The notes under the pieces are model-generated. The model saw nothing but the letters and a program-made list of their open reading frames with translations. It made no database searches and was not told the DNA's origin. Source: Halomonas sp. NO4 (lineage in GTDB: Bacteria; Pseudomonadota; Gammaproteobacteria; Pseudomonadales; Halomonadaceae). Taken from it: DNA of 64,000 nt. The position numbers were made by a program, and so were the translations under genes. This document shows positions 1 through 11,881 of the stretch, one piece after another. The stretch is taken from NCBI RefSeq assembly GCF_010994375.1, contig NZ_WHMA01000005.1:1-64000 (forward strand). Reading direction: 5' to 3'. Within the stretch, counting starts at the first letter, position 1; each line of letters opens with the position of its first letter.

Positions 1-1237
1 AATCAACAGGATACGCCACCCTTCCTACCTCCTCCCATACACCAGACTTGAGCTTAACTCGGCCAGCCACCCAGAGCTCGCCGAAATTCTGATCACGGAG
101 CACGGTGCGAAAGCAGGCCTGTGCCTGCTCCAGAATCTCCTTGCGGTGGGCGACTAACAGCAGCGGCACCCGACGTCCCTCCTGCTCGCAGCACCGTTGA
201 TAGTCCAGCGCCGAGATAACGGTTTTCCCGGTGCCGGTCGCCGCTACCACGAGGTTGCGCCAGGAGTCACGCTGACGCGCTGCCTCTAAGGCCTCCAGGA
301 TGCGCAACTGGAAAGGCCGCGGCGTGATCTCGGCGAAGAAAGCCGCCCCGCGGCGGTCGCGCTCCTTGTGGGCCGCGATCGCCTGCCTAAAGCGCGCGAA
401 GTCGTCCAGAGTGTAGGGCTCGAACTCGTCGCTTTCCCAGTAGGCGGAGAATTCGGCGGCAAATCGGTCAAGGATATGTCCCATATCCTGCTCGGTGACC
501 TTGACCGTCCATTCCAGGCCTTGGGTCATCGCCGAGTGGGACATGTTTGCCGAGCCGATATAGGCAGTGGAAAACCGGCTCGCACGCCGGAAGTGGTAGG
601 CCTTGGCATGCAGCCGGGTGCCACCGGTGTCGTAGGAGACGCGCACGCTGACGTTGGGCTGATGAGCCAACCACTCCAGCGCCGTCGGATCACTGGCGCC
701 CATGTAGCTCGTGGAGATCAGCCGCACCGGCACGTCGCGCTCGACCAAGCGCTCGAAGGCCGGCATCAAGAGCCTCAGGCCCGACCACTTGATAAAGGAG
801 ACCAGAATATCGACGCCGTCCGCCGTCGCCATTTCCGCTCGCAGCTCATGCTCCAGCGGCGGGTCATGGCCCAGGCCCGTCAGCAGCGTGCTAGTGGAGA
901 GCGGGGTGGCGGGGCGCGGCAAGGAGCGGCTACCCTGCCCCACCTCAGTGAGCAGTGGTTTATCCGTGCTGAGCAGCCGCTTGCGGCTCACATAGTCGAG
1001 CCCATCCGTCGCCGATACCAGCTCGATGATGCGATTCAAGAGAGGAAGTCGCTGCTGGGCGTCAACGATGCGCAGCGCACGGTGCAGTAGCTGGCCGACA
1101 AACTGGGCGTAGGCATGGGGTGCCGTTTCATCATCCAGTGAGCGGAGCATTGGCTTCAGCTCGGGGTGCGCATCCAACTGCGCTTTCAGCTCTTCATCGA
1201 GTAGCCGTTCGTAAAGGCCTTCCGGTAGCCGATCCAT
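1..1237 (-). CDS. PLD-nuclease/DEAD-box helicase fusion, C-terminus beyond window
   Basis: An uninterrupted minus-strand frame runs from an ATG at 1237 to the left edge (about 412 residues visible) and is still open there. Residues 130-270 resemble a phospholipase D-type nuclease domain: an HxK motif (H210, K212) is followed by a GSAN sequence at 228-231. Residues 300 onward look like a superfamily 2 helicase, with Walker A ATGTGKT at 333-339 and an HRKEILEQA stretch shortly after. Proteins with this order (PLD domain, SF2 helicase, usually a DUF3427 tail) are commonly found in bacterial defence or accessory DNA; the tail is outside the window. The likely role is nucleic-acid processing, with the substrate unknown. 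The start is the first ATG in frame. No partner gene is visible on this side. Confidence 0.82.
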   Translation of the reverse strand, partial: MDRLPEGLYERLLDEELKAQLDAHPELKPMLRSLDDETAPHAYAQFVGQLLHRALRIVDAQQRLPLLNRIIELVSATDGLDYVSRKRLLSTDKPLLTEVGQGSRSLPRPATPLSTSTLLTGLGHDPPLEHELRAEMATADGVDILVSFIKWSGLRLLMPAFERLVERDVPVRLISTSYMGASDPTALEWLAHQPNVSVRVSYDTGGTRLHAKAYHFRRASRFSTAYIGSANMSHSAMTQGLEWTVKVTEQDMGHILDRFAAEFSAYWESDEFEPYTLDDFARFRQAIAAHKERDRRGAAFFAEITPRPFQLRILEALEAARQRDSWRNLVVAATGTGKTVISALDYQRCCEQEGRRVPLLLVAHRKEILEQAQACFRTVLRDQNFGELWVAGRVKLKSGVWEEVGRVAYPVD

Positions 1238-1356
1238 GCCGTACCCTGATTTTCCTTTCGGATGCCGACCACGGTAGCAGCAATTGGCGAGTTATGGGGG
1301 CCTTTCGCTCAGCACAGCAGTGCTCCTTCAACGGAGGGCTCAGGCTCCAGAAAGCA

Positions 1357-1388
1357 CACGGCCCCGCCTCTGGCGAGGCGGGGCCGTG
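1357..1388 (-). terminator. Perfect 14-bp hairpin downstream of mmsA
   Basis: A perfect 14-bp GC-rich inverted repeat with a 4-nt loop lies 31 bp beyond the mmsA stop codon. On the minus strand it is followed by a weak T-rich stretch (TGCTTTCT). It probably ends mmsA transcription and also insulates the helicase gene further downstream on the same strand. Confidence 0.7.
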
Positions 1389-1418
1389 GTGATGCCAGTC
1401 GTGACTGGGCGAGGAACG

Positions 1419-2918
1419 TCAGCTCAGCGAGATGGTGCTGTTGATGCCGCTGGAGACGTTCTCCGGCTCGTACCAGCGCGCGGTGACCGTCTTGGTCTGG
1501 GTCCAGAAGGCGATGGCCTGCTTGCCGTTGGGGCCCAGGTCGCCGAGCTTGGAGCCGCGCGAGCCGGTGAAGCTGAAGTAAGCCACCGGCACCGGAATCG
1601 GCACATTGATGCCCACCTGACCGACGTCGATGTCGGTCTCGAAGCGGCGCGCCACCCAGCCGGAGTTGGTGAAGATCGAGGTGCCGTTACCGTTGGGGTT
1701 GGCGTTGATGAACTCGATCGCCTCGTCCAGGGTGTCGACGCTGACCACGCAGAGTACCGGGCCGAAAACCTCTTCCTGGTAGATGGTCATCTCTGGCTTG
1801 ACGTCGGCGAACACGGTGGGGCCGACGAAGTTGCCGTTCGGGTAGCCCTCCACCTCGCAGCCCCGGCCATCGACCAGCAGCTTGGCACCTTCCTGCTCGC
1901 CGGCTCCGATCAGGCGCTCCACCCGCTCCTTGGCCTGTGGCGAAACCAGCGGGCCGAGGTCGGCATCGGCCTGGGTGCCGGGGCCCACCTTCATGTTGCG
2001 GGCGCCCTCGACGATGTCGTCGAGCCACTCGCGGGCCTCGCCCACCAGCACCACCACGGAGTTGGCCATGCAGCGCTGGCCGGCGGCGCCGAAGGCCGAG
2101 CCCAGCAGGTTGTTGATGGCCTGGCTGCGGTTGGCATCGGGCATGACCACGCAGTGGTTCTTGGCCCCCATCATCGACTGCATGCGCTTGCCGGCGGCAG
2201 CGGCGCGGTTGTAGAGCAGCGAACCGACGTGGGTGGAGCCGATGAAGGAGAGCGCCTTGATGTCCTGGTGATCGGCAATCTGGTTGGCCACATCGGGACC
2301 GCCGTGCACCACGTTGAGCACCCCGGCGGGAATGCCCGCCTCGTGGGCCAGCTCGACGAGGCGAATGGTGGAGCTGGGGTCCTGCTCGGAGGGCTTGAGC
2401 ACGAAGGTGTTGCCGGTGGCGATGGCCAGCGGGAACATGAAGCAGGGCAGCATGATCGGGAAGTTGAAGGCGGTGATGCCGGCGCCCACGCCCAGCGGCT
2501 GGTTGAGGGTGTAGACATCCACCTCGCTCGCCGCATTCTCGGCCAGCTCGCCGAGCTGCAGGGAGGTGATCGAGCAGGCGTGCTCCACCACCTCCAGGCC
2601 ACGACCCACCTCGCCGGCGGCGTCGGGCAGCGTCTTGCCGTGCTCTTCGGTGATCAGGGCGGCCAGCTCGTCGGTGTTTTCGCGGATCAGCGCCTGGAAC
2701 TTGAGCATGATGCGCTGACGCTTGGCCAGCGGCACCTTGCGCCACTCCTTGAAGGCTGCCTTGGCGCTGGCCACGGCGCGCTCGACCTCCTCGGCAGTGC
2801 AGAACGGCACCCGGGCGACCACTTCCTGGGTCGCCGGATTGACCACGTCGCGCCACTCCTGGCTCTGGGACGGGACGGCCTGGCCGTCGATGTATAGGGG
2901 AATCTCGCGAACGGACAT
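1419..2918 (-). CDS. mmsA: CoA-acylating methylmalonate-semialdehyde dehydrogenase
   Basis: This 499-residue aldehyde dehydrogenase belongs to the MmsA/IolA group, which oxidises methylmalonate or malonate semialdehyde to propionyl- or acetyl-CoA with NAD+ in valine, inositol or beta-alanine breakdown. The catalytic cysteine is C283 in [10 protein letters not shown], and [20 protein letters not shown] is the MmsA form of the conserved N-terminal core. A longer frame starts at 3002, but the ATG at 2918 is preceded by AGGAG at good spacing and gives the usual family length, so it is chosen. A LysR regulator is divergent across a 224-bp gap and is the likely controller. No other mms or bau gene is adjacent, so the in vivo substrate is not fixed by context. 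Confidence 0.93.
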   Translation of the reverse strand: MSVREIPLYIDGQAVPSQSQEWRDVVNPATQEVVARVPFCTAEEVERAVASAKAAFKEWRKVPLAKRQRIMLKFQALIRENTDELAALITEEHGKTLPDAAGEVGRGLEVVEHACSITSLQLGELAENAASEVDVYTLNQPLGVGAGITAFNFPIMLPCFMFPLAIATGNTFVLKPSEQDPSSTIRLVELAHEAGIPAGVLNVVHGGPDVANQIADHQDIKALSFIGSTHVGSLLYNRAAAAGKRMQSMMGAKNHCVVMPDANRSQAINNLLGSAFGAAGQRCMANSVVVLVGEAREWLDDIVEGARNMKVGPGTQADADLGPLVSPQAKERVERLIGAGEQEGAKLLVDGRGCEVEGYPNGNFVGPTVFADVKPEMTIYQEEVFGPVLCVVSVDTLDEAIEFINANPNGNGTSIFTNSGWVARRFETDIDVGQVGINVPIPVPVAYFSFTGSRGSKLGDLGPNGKQAIAFWTQTKTVTARWYEPENVSSGINSTISLS

Positions 2919-3142
2919 GGTGGCGTGCTCCTCTCTCGAAAGGACTTGCTGTTGTTGTGGAACCTGTTGTGGAAACGGTTGTAGCGACTGTTGCGCTGAC
3001 ACGGCGTGCGATTAGACTTTATGTGTATAAAAACACGAACTTCGTTACCATCGAGTCTATCCAGAGGTCGGATGGCGTGACAACGGGCAGTCGGGCACAT
3101 TGCTTGTGCGCCATTGCACAATAACGCCATGGGAGCCATGAC

Positions 3143-4099
3143 ATGCTCGACTGGCAGGATATTCACATCTTTCTCGAGGTGGCGCGCAGCCAGCGCCTCA
3201 CCGATGCCGCCCGCCGCCTGGGGCTGGATCACTCCACGCTCTCCCGACGCACGCGCCGTTTCGAGCAGCAGCTCAACACCCAGCTCTTCGAGCGTAGCAC
3301 CCACGGCTATCACCTGACCGAGGCGGGCCAGCAGCTGCTCGCCCATGCCGAAGAGATGGCCCGCCACGCCTTCGAGGCGAGCGAAAGCCTCACCGACAAG
3401 AACCATCAGATCAGCGGCCAGATCCGCCTGGGGGTGACCGAGGGTTTCGGCACCTGGGTGATCGCCCCGCTGCTCTCCGCCTTCTGCGCCCGCCACCCCG
3501 GCGTGACCCTGGACCTGCTCGCCCTGCCACGGGTGGTCAACCTGAGCCGCCACGAGGCGGATCTTGCCATCACCGTGGAGCGGCCGGCGAGTCCCGGCCT
3601 GGTCATCTCGCGGCTGTGCGACTACCGGCTGCGCCTCTACGGCAGCCGCGACTATCTCGCCCGCCACGGCAGGCCCGAGACCCTGGCCGCGCTGGGTCGG
3701 CATCGGCTGATCGGCTACGTGGACGACCTCATCTTCAGCGAGCAGCTCAACTACCTCGACCCGCTGCTCGACCCGGCGGTGGTCGGGCATCCCGGCCCGC
3801 ACTTCGCCATGCGCAGCACCAGCGTGACCACCCAGCACGCCGCTTGCCTGCACGGCGCAGGGCTCGCCGTGCTGCCCTGCTTCATGGCGGAAACCAGTGC
3901 GCCGCTGGCCAGGGTGCTGGCCGACGAGGTGGCCATCGACCGCCAGTTCTGGATCACCGCCCGCCAGGAGCAGCGTCGCCTGGCGCGGGTACGGCTGCTG
4001 TGGGACTTCCTGCGCGATGCGCTGGACGCCAACCGCGCCTTCCTGATGGGCGAGGCACGCACCCTGGCGATGCCGGCTCTCGCTTCCAATAAACGATAG
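3143..4099 (+). CDS. LysR-family transcriptional regulator divergent from mmsA
   Basis: This 318-residue protein has an N-terminal winged helix-turn-helix (residues 3-62, with AARRLGLDHSTLSRR as the recognition region) and a C-terminal periplasmic-binding-like effector domain from about residue 90. The ATG at 3143 has GGGAG about 8 nt upstream. LysR proteins usually control the divergent neighbour, so mmsA is the best target candidate; the effector is unknown. The stop codon lies inside a 12-bp perfect palindrome (4094-4105). Confidence 0.9.
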   Translation: MLDWQDIHIFLEVARSQRLTDAARRLGLDHSTLSRRTRRFEQQLNTQLFERSTHGYHLTEAGQQLLAHAEEMARHAFEASESLTDKNHQISGQIRLGVTEGFGTWVIAPLLSAFCARHPGVTLDLLALPRVVNLSRHEADLAITVERPASPGLVISRLCDYRLRLYGSRDYLARHGRPETLAALGRHRLIGYVDDLIFSEQLNYLDPLLDPAVVGHPGPHFAMRSTSVTTQHAACLHGAGLAVLPCFMAETSAPLARVLADEVAIDRQFWITARQEQRRLARVRLLWDFLRDALDANRAFLMGEARTLAMPALASNKR

Positions 4100-4105
4100 C
4101 TATCG
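4094..4105. promoter_or_regulatory. 12-bp perfect palindrome between lysR and katG
   Basis: CGATAGCTATCG spans the lysR stop codon, about 190 bp before the katG start. It contains ATAG and CTAT, the half-site words known for OxyR, but without the spacing of a classical OxyR site. It may be an operator or chance. Confidence 0.25.
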
Positions 4106-4152
4106 ACACGGTCGGTAATGTCACATTGAGCTAATGGACTGCCGAGGAGTAA

Positions 4153-6471
<2,319 letters not shown>

Positions 6472-6521
6472 TGACGGGCCAGGCCAGACGTCCCGCCTGG
6501 CCAAGCTGGCGAGACAAGCGA

Positions 6522-6552
6522 GACGCCCGGGTTTTCCCGGGCGTCTTTTTTT
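6522..6552 (+). terminator. Rho-independent terminator of katG
   Basis: A 10-bp perfect stem (GACGCCCGGG and its complement) with a TTTT loop is followed at once by seven T residues, 50 bp after the katG stop. This is a textbook intrinsic terminator. Confidence 0.95.
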
Positions 6553-6567
6553 GCTTCATTGCAGAAT

Positions 6568-8052
6568 TCAGGTGCCGCAGAAGGTGCGCAGCACCCGCTC
6601 CTTCGGCGCGGCCGGGCGGGTATACGCCTCTCGGCCGGGCTGCTCGGTGAAGGGGGCGGCCAGCACCTCGCGCAGTGTCTCGAAGGGGCCGAAGTCGTCC
6701 TCTTCGGCGGCAGTGATCGCCGCCTGCACCTGGTGGTTGCGGGGTATGTAGAGCGGATTGGCGGCCTCGAGGCGAGCGGCGATCTCGCTTGCCGCCACGT
6801 CTTCGCTTGCCAGGCGCCGGCGCCAGCGCACGAGCCACTCGCGGATGCCTTCCTCATCCGGAAAGAGCGTCAGCAGCGCCGGGGCATCCTCGCCCACCGC
6901 CTGGGCCAGGTAGCGGAAGCTCTGGGTGAAATCGGCCCGGGCGGTGTGCATCGTTTCCAGCAGCGCCTCGACCAGCTCGCGGTCGCCCTCCTCTTCACGC
7001 ACGAGCCCCAGCTTGCGGCGCATCACCGCCAGCCACGCTGCCTCGTACTGCCCCTCATAGGCCTTGATCACCGCAGTGGCGCGTTCGATGGCGCGCTCCT
7101 GATCGCGGTCGATCAGCGGCAGCAGCGTCTCGGCAAAGCGCGCCAGGTTCCACTGGGTGATCCAGGGCTGATTGCGGTAGGCGTAGCGCCCGCCCTCGTC
7201 GATGGAGCTGAACACCGTCTGCGGATCGTAGCCCTCCATGAAGGCGCAGGGGCCGTAGTCGAGGGTCTCGCCGGCAATCGAGCAGTTGTCGGTGTTCATC
7301 ACCCCGTGAATGAAGCCGAGCCCCATCCACTGGGCCGCGAGCGCCGCCTGGCGCTCGGCCACCGCCTCCAGCAGCGCCAGGTAGCGCTCGCCCTCCTCCC
7401 TGCCAGCCAACTCGGACTCGAGAAGGTGTGGAAAATGACGCTCGATGGCGTGGTCGGCCAGGGTGCGAATCGCCTCCTCGTCGCCCCGCGCGGCGAAGTA
7501 CTGGAAGGTGCCCACCCGCAGGTGGCTCGCCGCCACCCGGGTGAGAATCGCCCCGGGCTCGGGCAAGGTGCGGAAGACCCGCTCGCCAGTGGTCACCGCC
7601 GCCAGGGCGCGGGTGGTGGGCACGCCCAGGGCGTGCATCCCCTCGCTGACCAGGTACTCACGCAGCACCGGCCCCAGCGGCGCCCGGCCGTCAGCGCCCC
7701 GCGAGAAGGGCGTGGCCCCGGCGCCCTTGAGCTGGATATCGCGCAGCCGCCCGTGGCGGTCGGTCACCTCGCCGAGCAGCACGGCGCGGCCGTCGCCCAG
7801 GCGCGGCACGAAATTGCCGAACTGATGGCCGGCATACGCCTGGGCGACGGGCTCGGCCCCGCGTGGAACCACGTTGCCGGCGAACCACACCGCCGCCTCC
7901 TCGGCATCGAAAGCCGCTAGATCGAAGCCCAGTTCCTCGGCCAGCGGGCGGTTGAAGGCGATCAGGCGCGGCTCGGGCACCGGCAGCGGCGTGAAGGGCG
8001 CGTAGAAGCGTTCAGGCAAGCGGGCATAGCGCAGGGTGAACTCGGGGAACAT
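6568..8052 (-). CDS. selO: SelO/YdiU protein adenylyltransferase (pseudokinase fold)
   Basis: This 494-residue protein belongs to the SelO family (formerly UPF0061), which transfers AMP to Ser, Thr or Tyr of target proteins and is linked to redox stress. Family signatures include LREYLVSEGMHALGVPTTRA, the nucleotide and metal segment GVMNTDNCSI, and the LDYGPCAFME segment with the DxG-equivalent. The C-terminus ends in FCGT, so a cysteine stands near the position where eukaryotic SelO carries selenocysteine. The gene is convergent with katG. Its single-gene context gives no further clue to targets. Confidence 0.95.
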   Translation of the reverse strand: MFPEFTLRYARLPERFYAPFTPLPVPEPRLIAFNRPLAEELGFDLAAFDAEEAAVWFAGNVVPRGAEPVAQAYAGHQFGNFVPRLGDGRAVLLGEVTDRHGRLRDIQLKGAGATPFSRGADGRAPLGPVLREYLVSEGMHALGVPTTRALAAVTTGERVFRTLPEPGAILTRVAASHLRVGTFQYFAARGDEEAIRTLADHAIERHFPHLLESELAGREEGERYLALLEAVAERQAALAAQWMGLGFIHGVMNTDNCSIAGETLDYGPCAFMEGYDPQTVFSSIDEGGRYAYRNQPWITQWNLARFAETLLPLIDRDQERAIERATAVIKAYEGQYEAAWLAVMRRKLGLVREEEGDRELVEALLETMHTARADFTQSFRYLAQAVGEDAPALLTLFPDEEGIREWLVRWRRRLASEDVAASEIAARLEAANPLYIPRNHQVQAAITAAEEDDFGPFETLREVLAAPFTEQPGREAYTRPAAPKERVLRTFCGT

Positions 8053-8165
8053 GATGGCTCCAGTCGGCAGCTGAGCGACAATCGATGGCTGAATAACCGA
8101 GTATATCGCTCGGGTTTGTCCCTATCGACCCATGACCCGGGGCTGCGGGTTCCCCGGCATGGTGC

Positions 8166-9029
8166 TCAGCCTTCGGGCGAGAGCTGCTCGCGGATCAGCT
8201 CGGCGAGCCGCCGGGCCGGCTCGGTGGGCCGGCGCGCCGCGCGGTGCAGGGCCAGTTCCACCGCCGGCAACGGCGGCAAGCCGCTGCTCTCGTCCAGGGC
8301 CCGCAGCGGCGGGCTGAGCATGTTGCGCGTCACCACCACGATGGCCAGCCCCGCCTGCACCACCGGGGCCAGGCCGGCCATGGACTGGCTGGTATAGGCC
8401 ACCCGCCAGTCGCGGCCCGCGGCAGCCAGCGCCTGCTCGGCCACCTCGCGGAACAGGTCGGCGCCCGGGGAGTAGAGCGCCAGCGGCAGCGGGTCGGAGA
8501 GGGCGGGTTGACGCTCCAGCCCCACCGCCCAGGCCAGCGGCTCGCGGCGGATCATCTCGCCGCCCGGCGAGTGACGCTGGCGGGTCACCAGGGCCAGGTC
8601 CAGTTCGTCGGCGCGCACCTGCGCCACCAGGTGAGCGCTGGTGCCGCATGTCACCTGCAGGCGCACGTCGGGATAGAGCTGGTGGAACCAGGAGAAGACC
8701 GCGGTGAGCAGCGGCGCATAGTCCTCGGGAATGCCCAGATTGAGCTCGCCGGCGATCCGCCGCGCACGCATGTCGGCAAGTGCCTCGTCGTTGAGCGCCA
8801 GCAGTCTCCGGGCATGGCCCAGCAGTCGCTCCCCCTCGGCGGTGAAGCGCAGTCGTCGCCCCTCCCGCTCGTGCAGGGTCACGCCCAGCGCGCGCTCCAG
8901 CCGGCCAAGCTGCATGCTCACCGTGGACTGGGTGTAGGCGAGGCGCCGAGCGGCGGCGGTGACGCTGCCGGTATCGGCAACCGCCACCAGGGTGCGCAGC
9001 AGGCTCAGGTCGAGGGTCGGAGCGCGCAT
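8166..9029 (-). CDS. LysR-family regulator divergent from an EamA transporter
   Basis: This 287-residue protein has an N-terminal HTH (residues 6-65, with TAAARRLAYTQSTVSMQLGR) and a LysR substrate-binding domain from about residue 90. The ATG at 9029 sits in a 105-bp divergent intergenic region facing the EamA gene, so regulation of that exporter is the obvious prediction. It resembles IciA/ArgP-like and other short LysR proteins only in general form; its effector cannot be named. Confidence 0.9.
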   Translation of the reverse strand: MRAPTLDLSLLRTLVAVADTGSVTAAARRLAYTQSTVSMQLGRLERALGVTLHEREGRRLRFTAEGERLLGHARRLLALNDEALADMRARRIAGELNLGIPEDYAPLLTAVFSWFHQLYPDVRLQVTCGTSAHLVAQVRADELDLALVTRQRHSPGGEMIRREPLAWAVGLERQPALSDPLPLALYSPGADLFREVAEQALAAAGRDWRVAYTSQSMAGLAPVVQAGLAIVVVTRNMLSPPLRALDESSGLPPLPAVELALHRAARRPTEPARRLAELIREQLSPEG

Positions 9030-9134
9030 CGATACATCACCAGACTTGATGGATTAGATCAATAAAGATCGATTTTGTGATGATTGTGCACCGGTTAGGC
9101 TGGCCGCGTCATCCCAAGGCAAGGAGGTCACGCC
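9030..9134. promoter_or_regulatory. Divergent lysR/eamA promoter region
   Basis: This 105-bp region is more AT-rich than its surroundings, with GATTAGATCAATAAAGATCG near the centre containing repeated AGATC words. It must hold both promoters and probably a LysR (T-N11-A) site. The eamA ribosome site AAGGAGG is at 9121-9127. Confidence 0.45.
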
Positions 9135-10019
9135 ATGCAGATCCAGACGCCCCTTCTCGACCGTTCCACCCGGTTCGGCGCCGGCGCGGCGGCGCTGGCG
9201 GTGGTGCTCTGGGCGCTGGTGCCGCTGCTGGTGACCGCCGCCGGAGCCGTGCCGCCCCTGCGGCTGTCGGCGCTGGTGCTGCTTGCCGGTGCGCTGGCCA
9301 CCCTGCCCATGGCGCACCGCCATCGCCACGACGCCGCGCCGCTCCCCCGGACCCAGGGAGTCGTGATCTACGGGGGCGTCTCGCTGCTGGTGGCAGGGGC
9401 GGTGGGTGCCTGCTTCGCCAGCCTGTCGCTGGCGCCGGCCGCCGAGGCGGCGCTGATCACCTACACCTGGCCGGTGCTCTTCCTGCTGGCGAGCCAGTGG
9501 CTGACAGAGCGCCGCCTGACCCCGACCACCCTTGGCGGGGCCGGGCTGGCCTTCTCGGGCGCCGCCCTACTGGTGGCGCCCCAGGCGCTTGCCGGCGGGC
9601 TCTCCGGGGCCTGGGAGGGCTATCTGCTGGCGCTGGTGGCGGCGCTGTGCTGGGCGCTCTATTCGCTGGCCTGCCAGGTACCGGGGTGGCAGCTCGCCGC
9701 GCGCATGCCGCATCTGCTGCTGGTTGCCAGCCTGATCACCGGTGCGGCCAGCCTTCCGCTGGAGGGGGTGAGCGCGCTGCCCTCACCCGCGGCGCTGCTG
9801 GCCCTGGCCGCCCTGGGGCTGGGCCCCTACGGCATCGCCATGCTGGCCTGGGATCGCGCCCTGAAAGCGCCGCACGGCCAGCGCCTGGGCAACCTGGCCC
9901 ACGCCGTACCGGTGCTCGCCACCCTCTTTCTGGTGCTGGCCGGGGTCGCCGCCCCCGACTGGCGACTGCCGGTGGCCGCCGGCCTGGTGGTGTGGGGCAG
10001 TCTGACGGCGACCCGGTAG
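9135..10019 (+). CDS. EamA/DMT-family inner-membrane transporter
   Basis: This 294-residue, strongly hydrophobic protein has about ten predicted membrane helices arranged as two EamA repeats, like YedA/RhaT-type drug/metabolite transporters that export amino acids, their derivatives or other small molecules. The start at 9135 has a perfect AAGGAGG 7 nt upstream. The divergent LysR gene is its likely regulator. The substrate cannot be read from sequence. Confidence 0.88.
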   Translation: MQIQTPLLDRSTRFGAGAAALAVVLWALVPLLVTAAGAVPPLRLSALVLLAGALATLPMAHRHRHDAAPLPRTQGVVIYGGVSLLVAGAVGACFASLSLAPAAEAALITYTWPVLFLLASQWLTERRLTPTTLGGAGLAFSGAALLVAPQALAGGLSGAWEGYLLALVAALCWALYSLACQVPGWQLAARMPHLLLVASLITGAASLPLEGVSALPSPAALLALAALGLGPYGIAMLAWDRALKAPHGQRLGNLAHAVPVLATLFLVLAGVAAPDWRLPVAAGLVVWGSLTATR

Positions 10020-10043
10020 GCCCCGGTTCCGCGTAAGGCCGGT

Positions 10044-11309
10044 TCAGCGGCCGATCAGGGCGTTGGTCAGCCACGGCTGCCAGGCCAGCAGCACCAGGGT
10101 GGCCAAGCTCGCCAGCAGGAAGGGCAGCAACGCGCGGAAGATGCGCAGCGGCGGGGTGCCGGTCATCGACGAGGCGATGTAGAGCCCCGCCCCCACCGGC
10201 GGCGTGAGCAGGCCCAGCACCAGGGTCAGGCACACCACCACGCCGAACTGGTAGGGGCTGACCCCGAACTGCTGCTCGGCGATGGGCAGCAGGATCGGCA
10301 CCACCAGGATCAGCGCAGCAATGCCGTCGATGATCATGCCCACCAGCAGCAGCACGCCCACCAGCAACAGCAGGAAGAGGAAGGGGTCGGTGGTCAGGGC
10401 GGCGATCCAGGCCGCGGCGAGCTGGGGCAGCTCCTCGTAGACGATCACCCAGCCGAACACCCCGGCGGCGGCGATCAGCATGATCACCAGCCCCGCGTTC
10501 ACCGCCGTGCGCTGCAGCACCGCCGGCAGGCTCGCCAGGCGCAGCTCGCCGTAGAGAAAGCGCCCCAGCAGCAGCGCGGCGAGCGAGGCCAGCGCCGCCG
10601 ATTCGGTGGGGGTGGCCAGCCCCAGCAGGATGCCGCCGATGATGATCAGCGGGATGGCGAGCGCCGGCACACCCATCACCAGCGCCCGGCGCGCCTCGGC
10701 GCGGCTCGGCCAGCGCCCCTTGGGGTACTGCTGGGTGAAGCCCACCACGGCGATGGTGAGAAAGAAGGCCAGGCCGAGCAGCAACCCCGGCAGGATGCCG
10801 GCGATGAACATCTCGGCGATGGGCACCTGGGCCATCACCCCGAACAGCACGAAGAGCATCGAGGGCGGGATGATCGGCGAGAGCAGCCCGCCGGCGGCGG
10901 TGATCGCCGCGCTGTAGGGGCGGTCGTAGCCCTCCGCCTCCATGGCCGGGACCATGGCCCGCGACATGATGGCGATCTGCGAGGCCGCCGAGCCGACGAT
11001 CGCCGCCATCATCATGTTGGCCACCAGGTTGATATAGGCCAGCCCGCCGCGAAAGCCGCCCACCAGCAGCCGCGCCAGGTCGATCAGCCGGCGAGTCACC
11101 CCGCCCTCGTTCATCAGCTCGCCGGCGAGCATGAACAGCGGGATCGCCAGCAGGCCGTAGCTCTCGATGGCGGCGAACAGCTGCTGGGGATACGACTCGA
11201 ACAGCACCGTGTTGCCCGAGGCCTGGATGTAGACCATGGCGGTGAGCCCCAGCACCAGGGCGATGGGCACGGCGCCCAGCAGCAGCAGCACAAAGACGGC
11301 GATCGTCAT
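10044..11309 (-). CDS. dctM: TRAP transporter large permease (DctM type)
   Basis: This 421-residue, ~12-helix membrane protein is the large subunit of a tripartite ATP-independent periplasmic transporter, driving sodium-coupled uptake of organic acids. Conserved DctM segments include AIPLFMLAGELMNEGG near residue 60, SAASQIAIMSRAMVP near 110, and LGLLTPPVGAGLY near 375. It overlaps the dctQ stop by ATGA, so translation is coupled. Order on the transcript is dctP-dctQ-dctM. No catabolic gene adjoins, so the substrate is unknown. Confidence 0.95.
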   Translation of the reverse strand: MTIAVFVLLLLGAVPIALVLGLTAMVYIQASGNTVLFESYPQQLFAAIESYGLLAIPLFMLAGELMNEGGVTRRLIDLARLLVGGFRGGLAYINLVANMMMAAIVGSAASQIAIMSRAMVPAMEAEGYDRPYSAAITAAGGLLSPIIPPSMLFVLFGVMAQVPIAEMFIAGILPGLLLGLAFFLTIAVVGFTQQYPKGRWPSRAEARRALVMGVPALAIPLIIIGGILLGLATPTESAALASLAALLLGRFLYGELRLASLPAVLQRTAVNAGLVIMLIAAAGVFGWVIVYEELPQLAAAWIAALTTDPFLFLLLLVGVLLLVGMIIDGIAALILVVPILLPIAEQQFGVSPYQFGVVVCLTLVLGLLTPPVGAGLYIASSMTGTPPLRIFRALLPFLLASLATLVLLAWQPWLTNALIGR

Positions 11310-11872
11310 GGCGTCGCTCCCGGCGGCCGGGGCGCGCGACTCGGGTCGCGCAGGCCACGCAGCGCCTCACCCAGGTTGACCAGGCCGTGGAAGGTCAGCG
11401 AGGCGGCGAACCAGGGTACCACCAGCCACACCCAGAACTTCTTGATGCCCAGGGTCTGGGTGTTCTCGGCGTAGATGAAGTTGAAAGTCTCGCCCTGGAA
11501 GGCGCCGACGTCGAAGCTCAGCCGGGCCAGGGTGAGCGGCTGGAACCAACGCCAGCACAGCCACAGCAGCAGGACGGCGAACAGTAGCACGGCGAGGTCC
11601 ACGAACGCCGTCAGCAGGCGCTGACCGAAGCTCGGCAGCGCCTCGGCGAGCAGCGTCACGGCGATGCCGCGGCGCCGCTTGAGCACCGCCGCGGCGATCA
11701 GGAAGGTCATCCAGATCATGGCGTAGATGGCCAGCTCGCTGACCCAGTAGAGCGGGCTGCCCGCGGCGCGAAAGGCCACGTTGAGCAGGATCAGCAAGGT
11801 GACCGCCGCGGCCAGGGCAGCGGCGACGATCTCCTCCAGGCGCGCCAGGCGGTCGGAAAGGCGAGACAGCAT
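11306..11872 (-). CDS. dctQ: TRAP transporter small permease (DctQ type)
   Basis: This 188-residue protein has four predicted membrane helices, matching the DctQ family that supports the large permease in TRAP systems. Typical features are the charged N-terminus before helix 1, SELAIYAMIWMTFLIAAAVL near residue 45, and a KRRRGIAV segment after helix 2. It begins 9 nt after the dctP stop, with GGGGAG overlapping that stop, and its own stop overlaps the dctM start. Confidence 0.92.
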   Translation of the reverse strand: MLSRLSDRLARLEEIVAAALAAAVTLLILLNVAFRAAGSPLYWVSELAIYAMIWMTFLIAAAVLKRRRGIAVTLLAEALPSFGQRLLTAFVDLAVLLFAVLLLWLCWRWFQPLTLARLSFDVGAFQGETFNFIYAENTQTLGIKKFWVWLVVPWFAASLTFHGLVNLGEALRGLRDPSRAPRPPGATP

Positions 11873-11881
11873 CGGCTCCCC

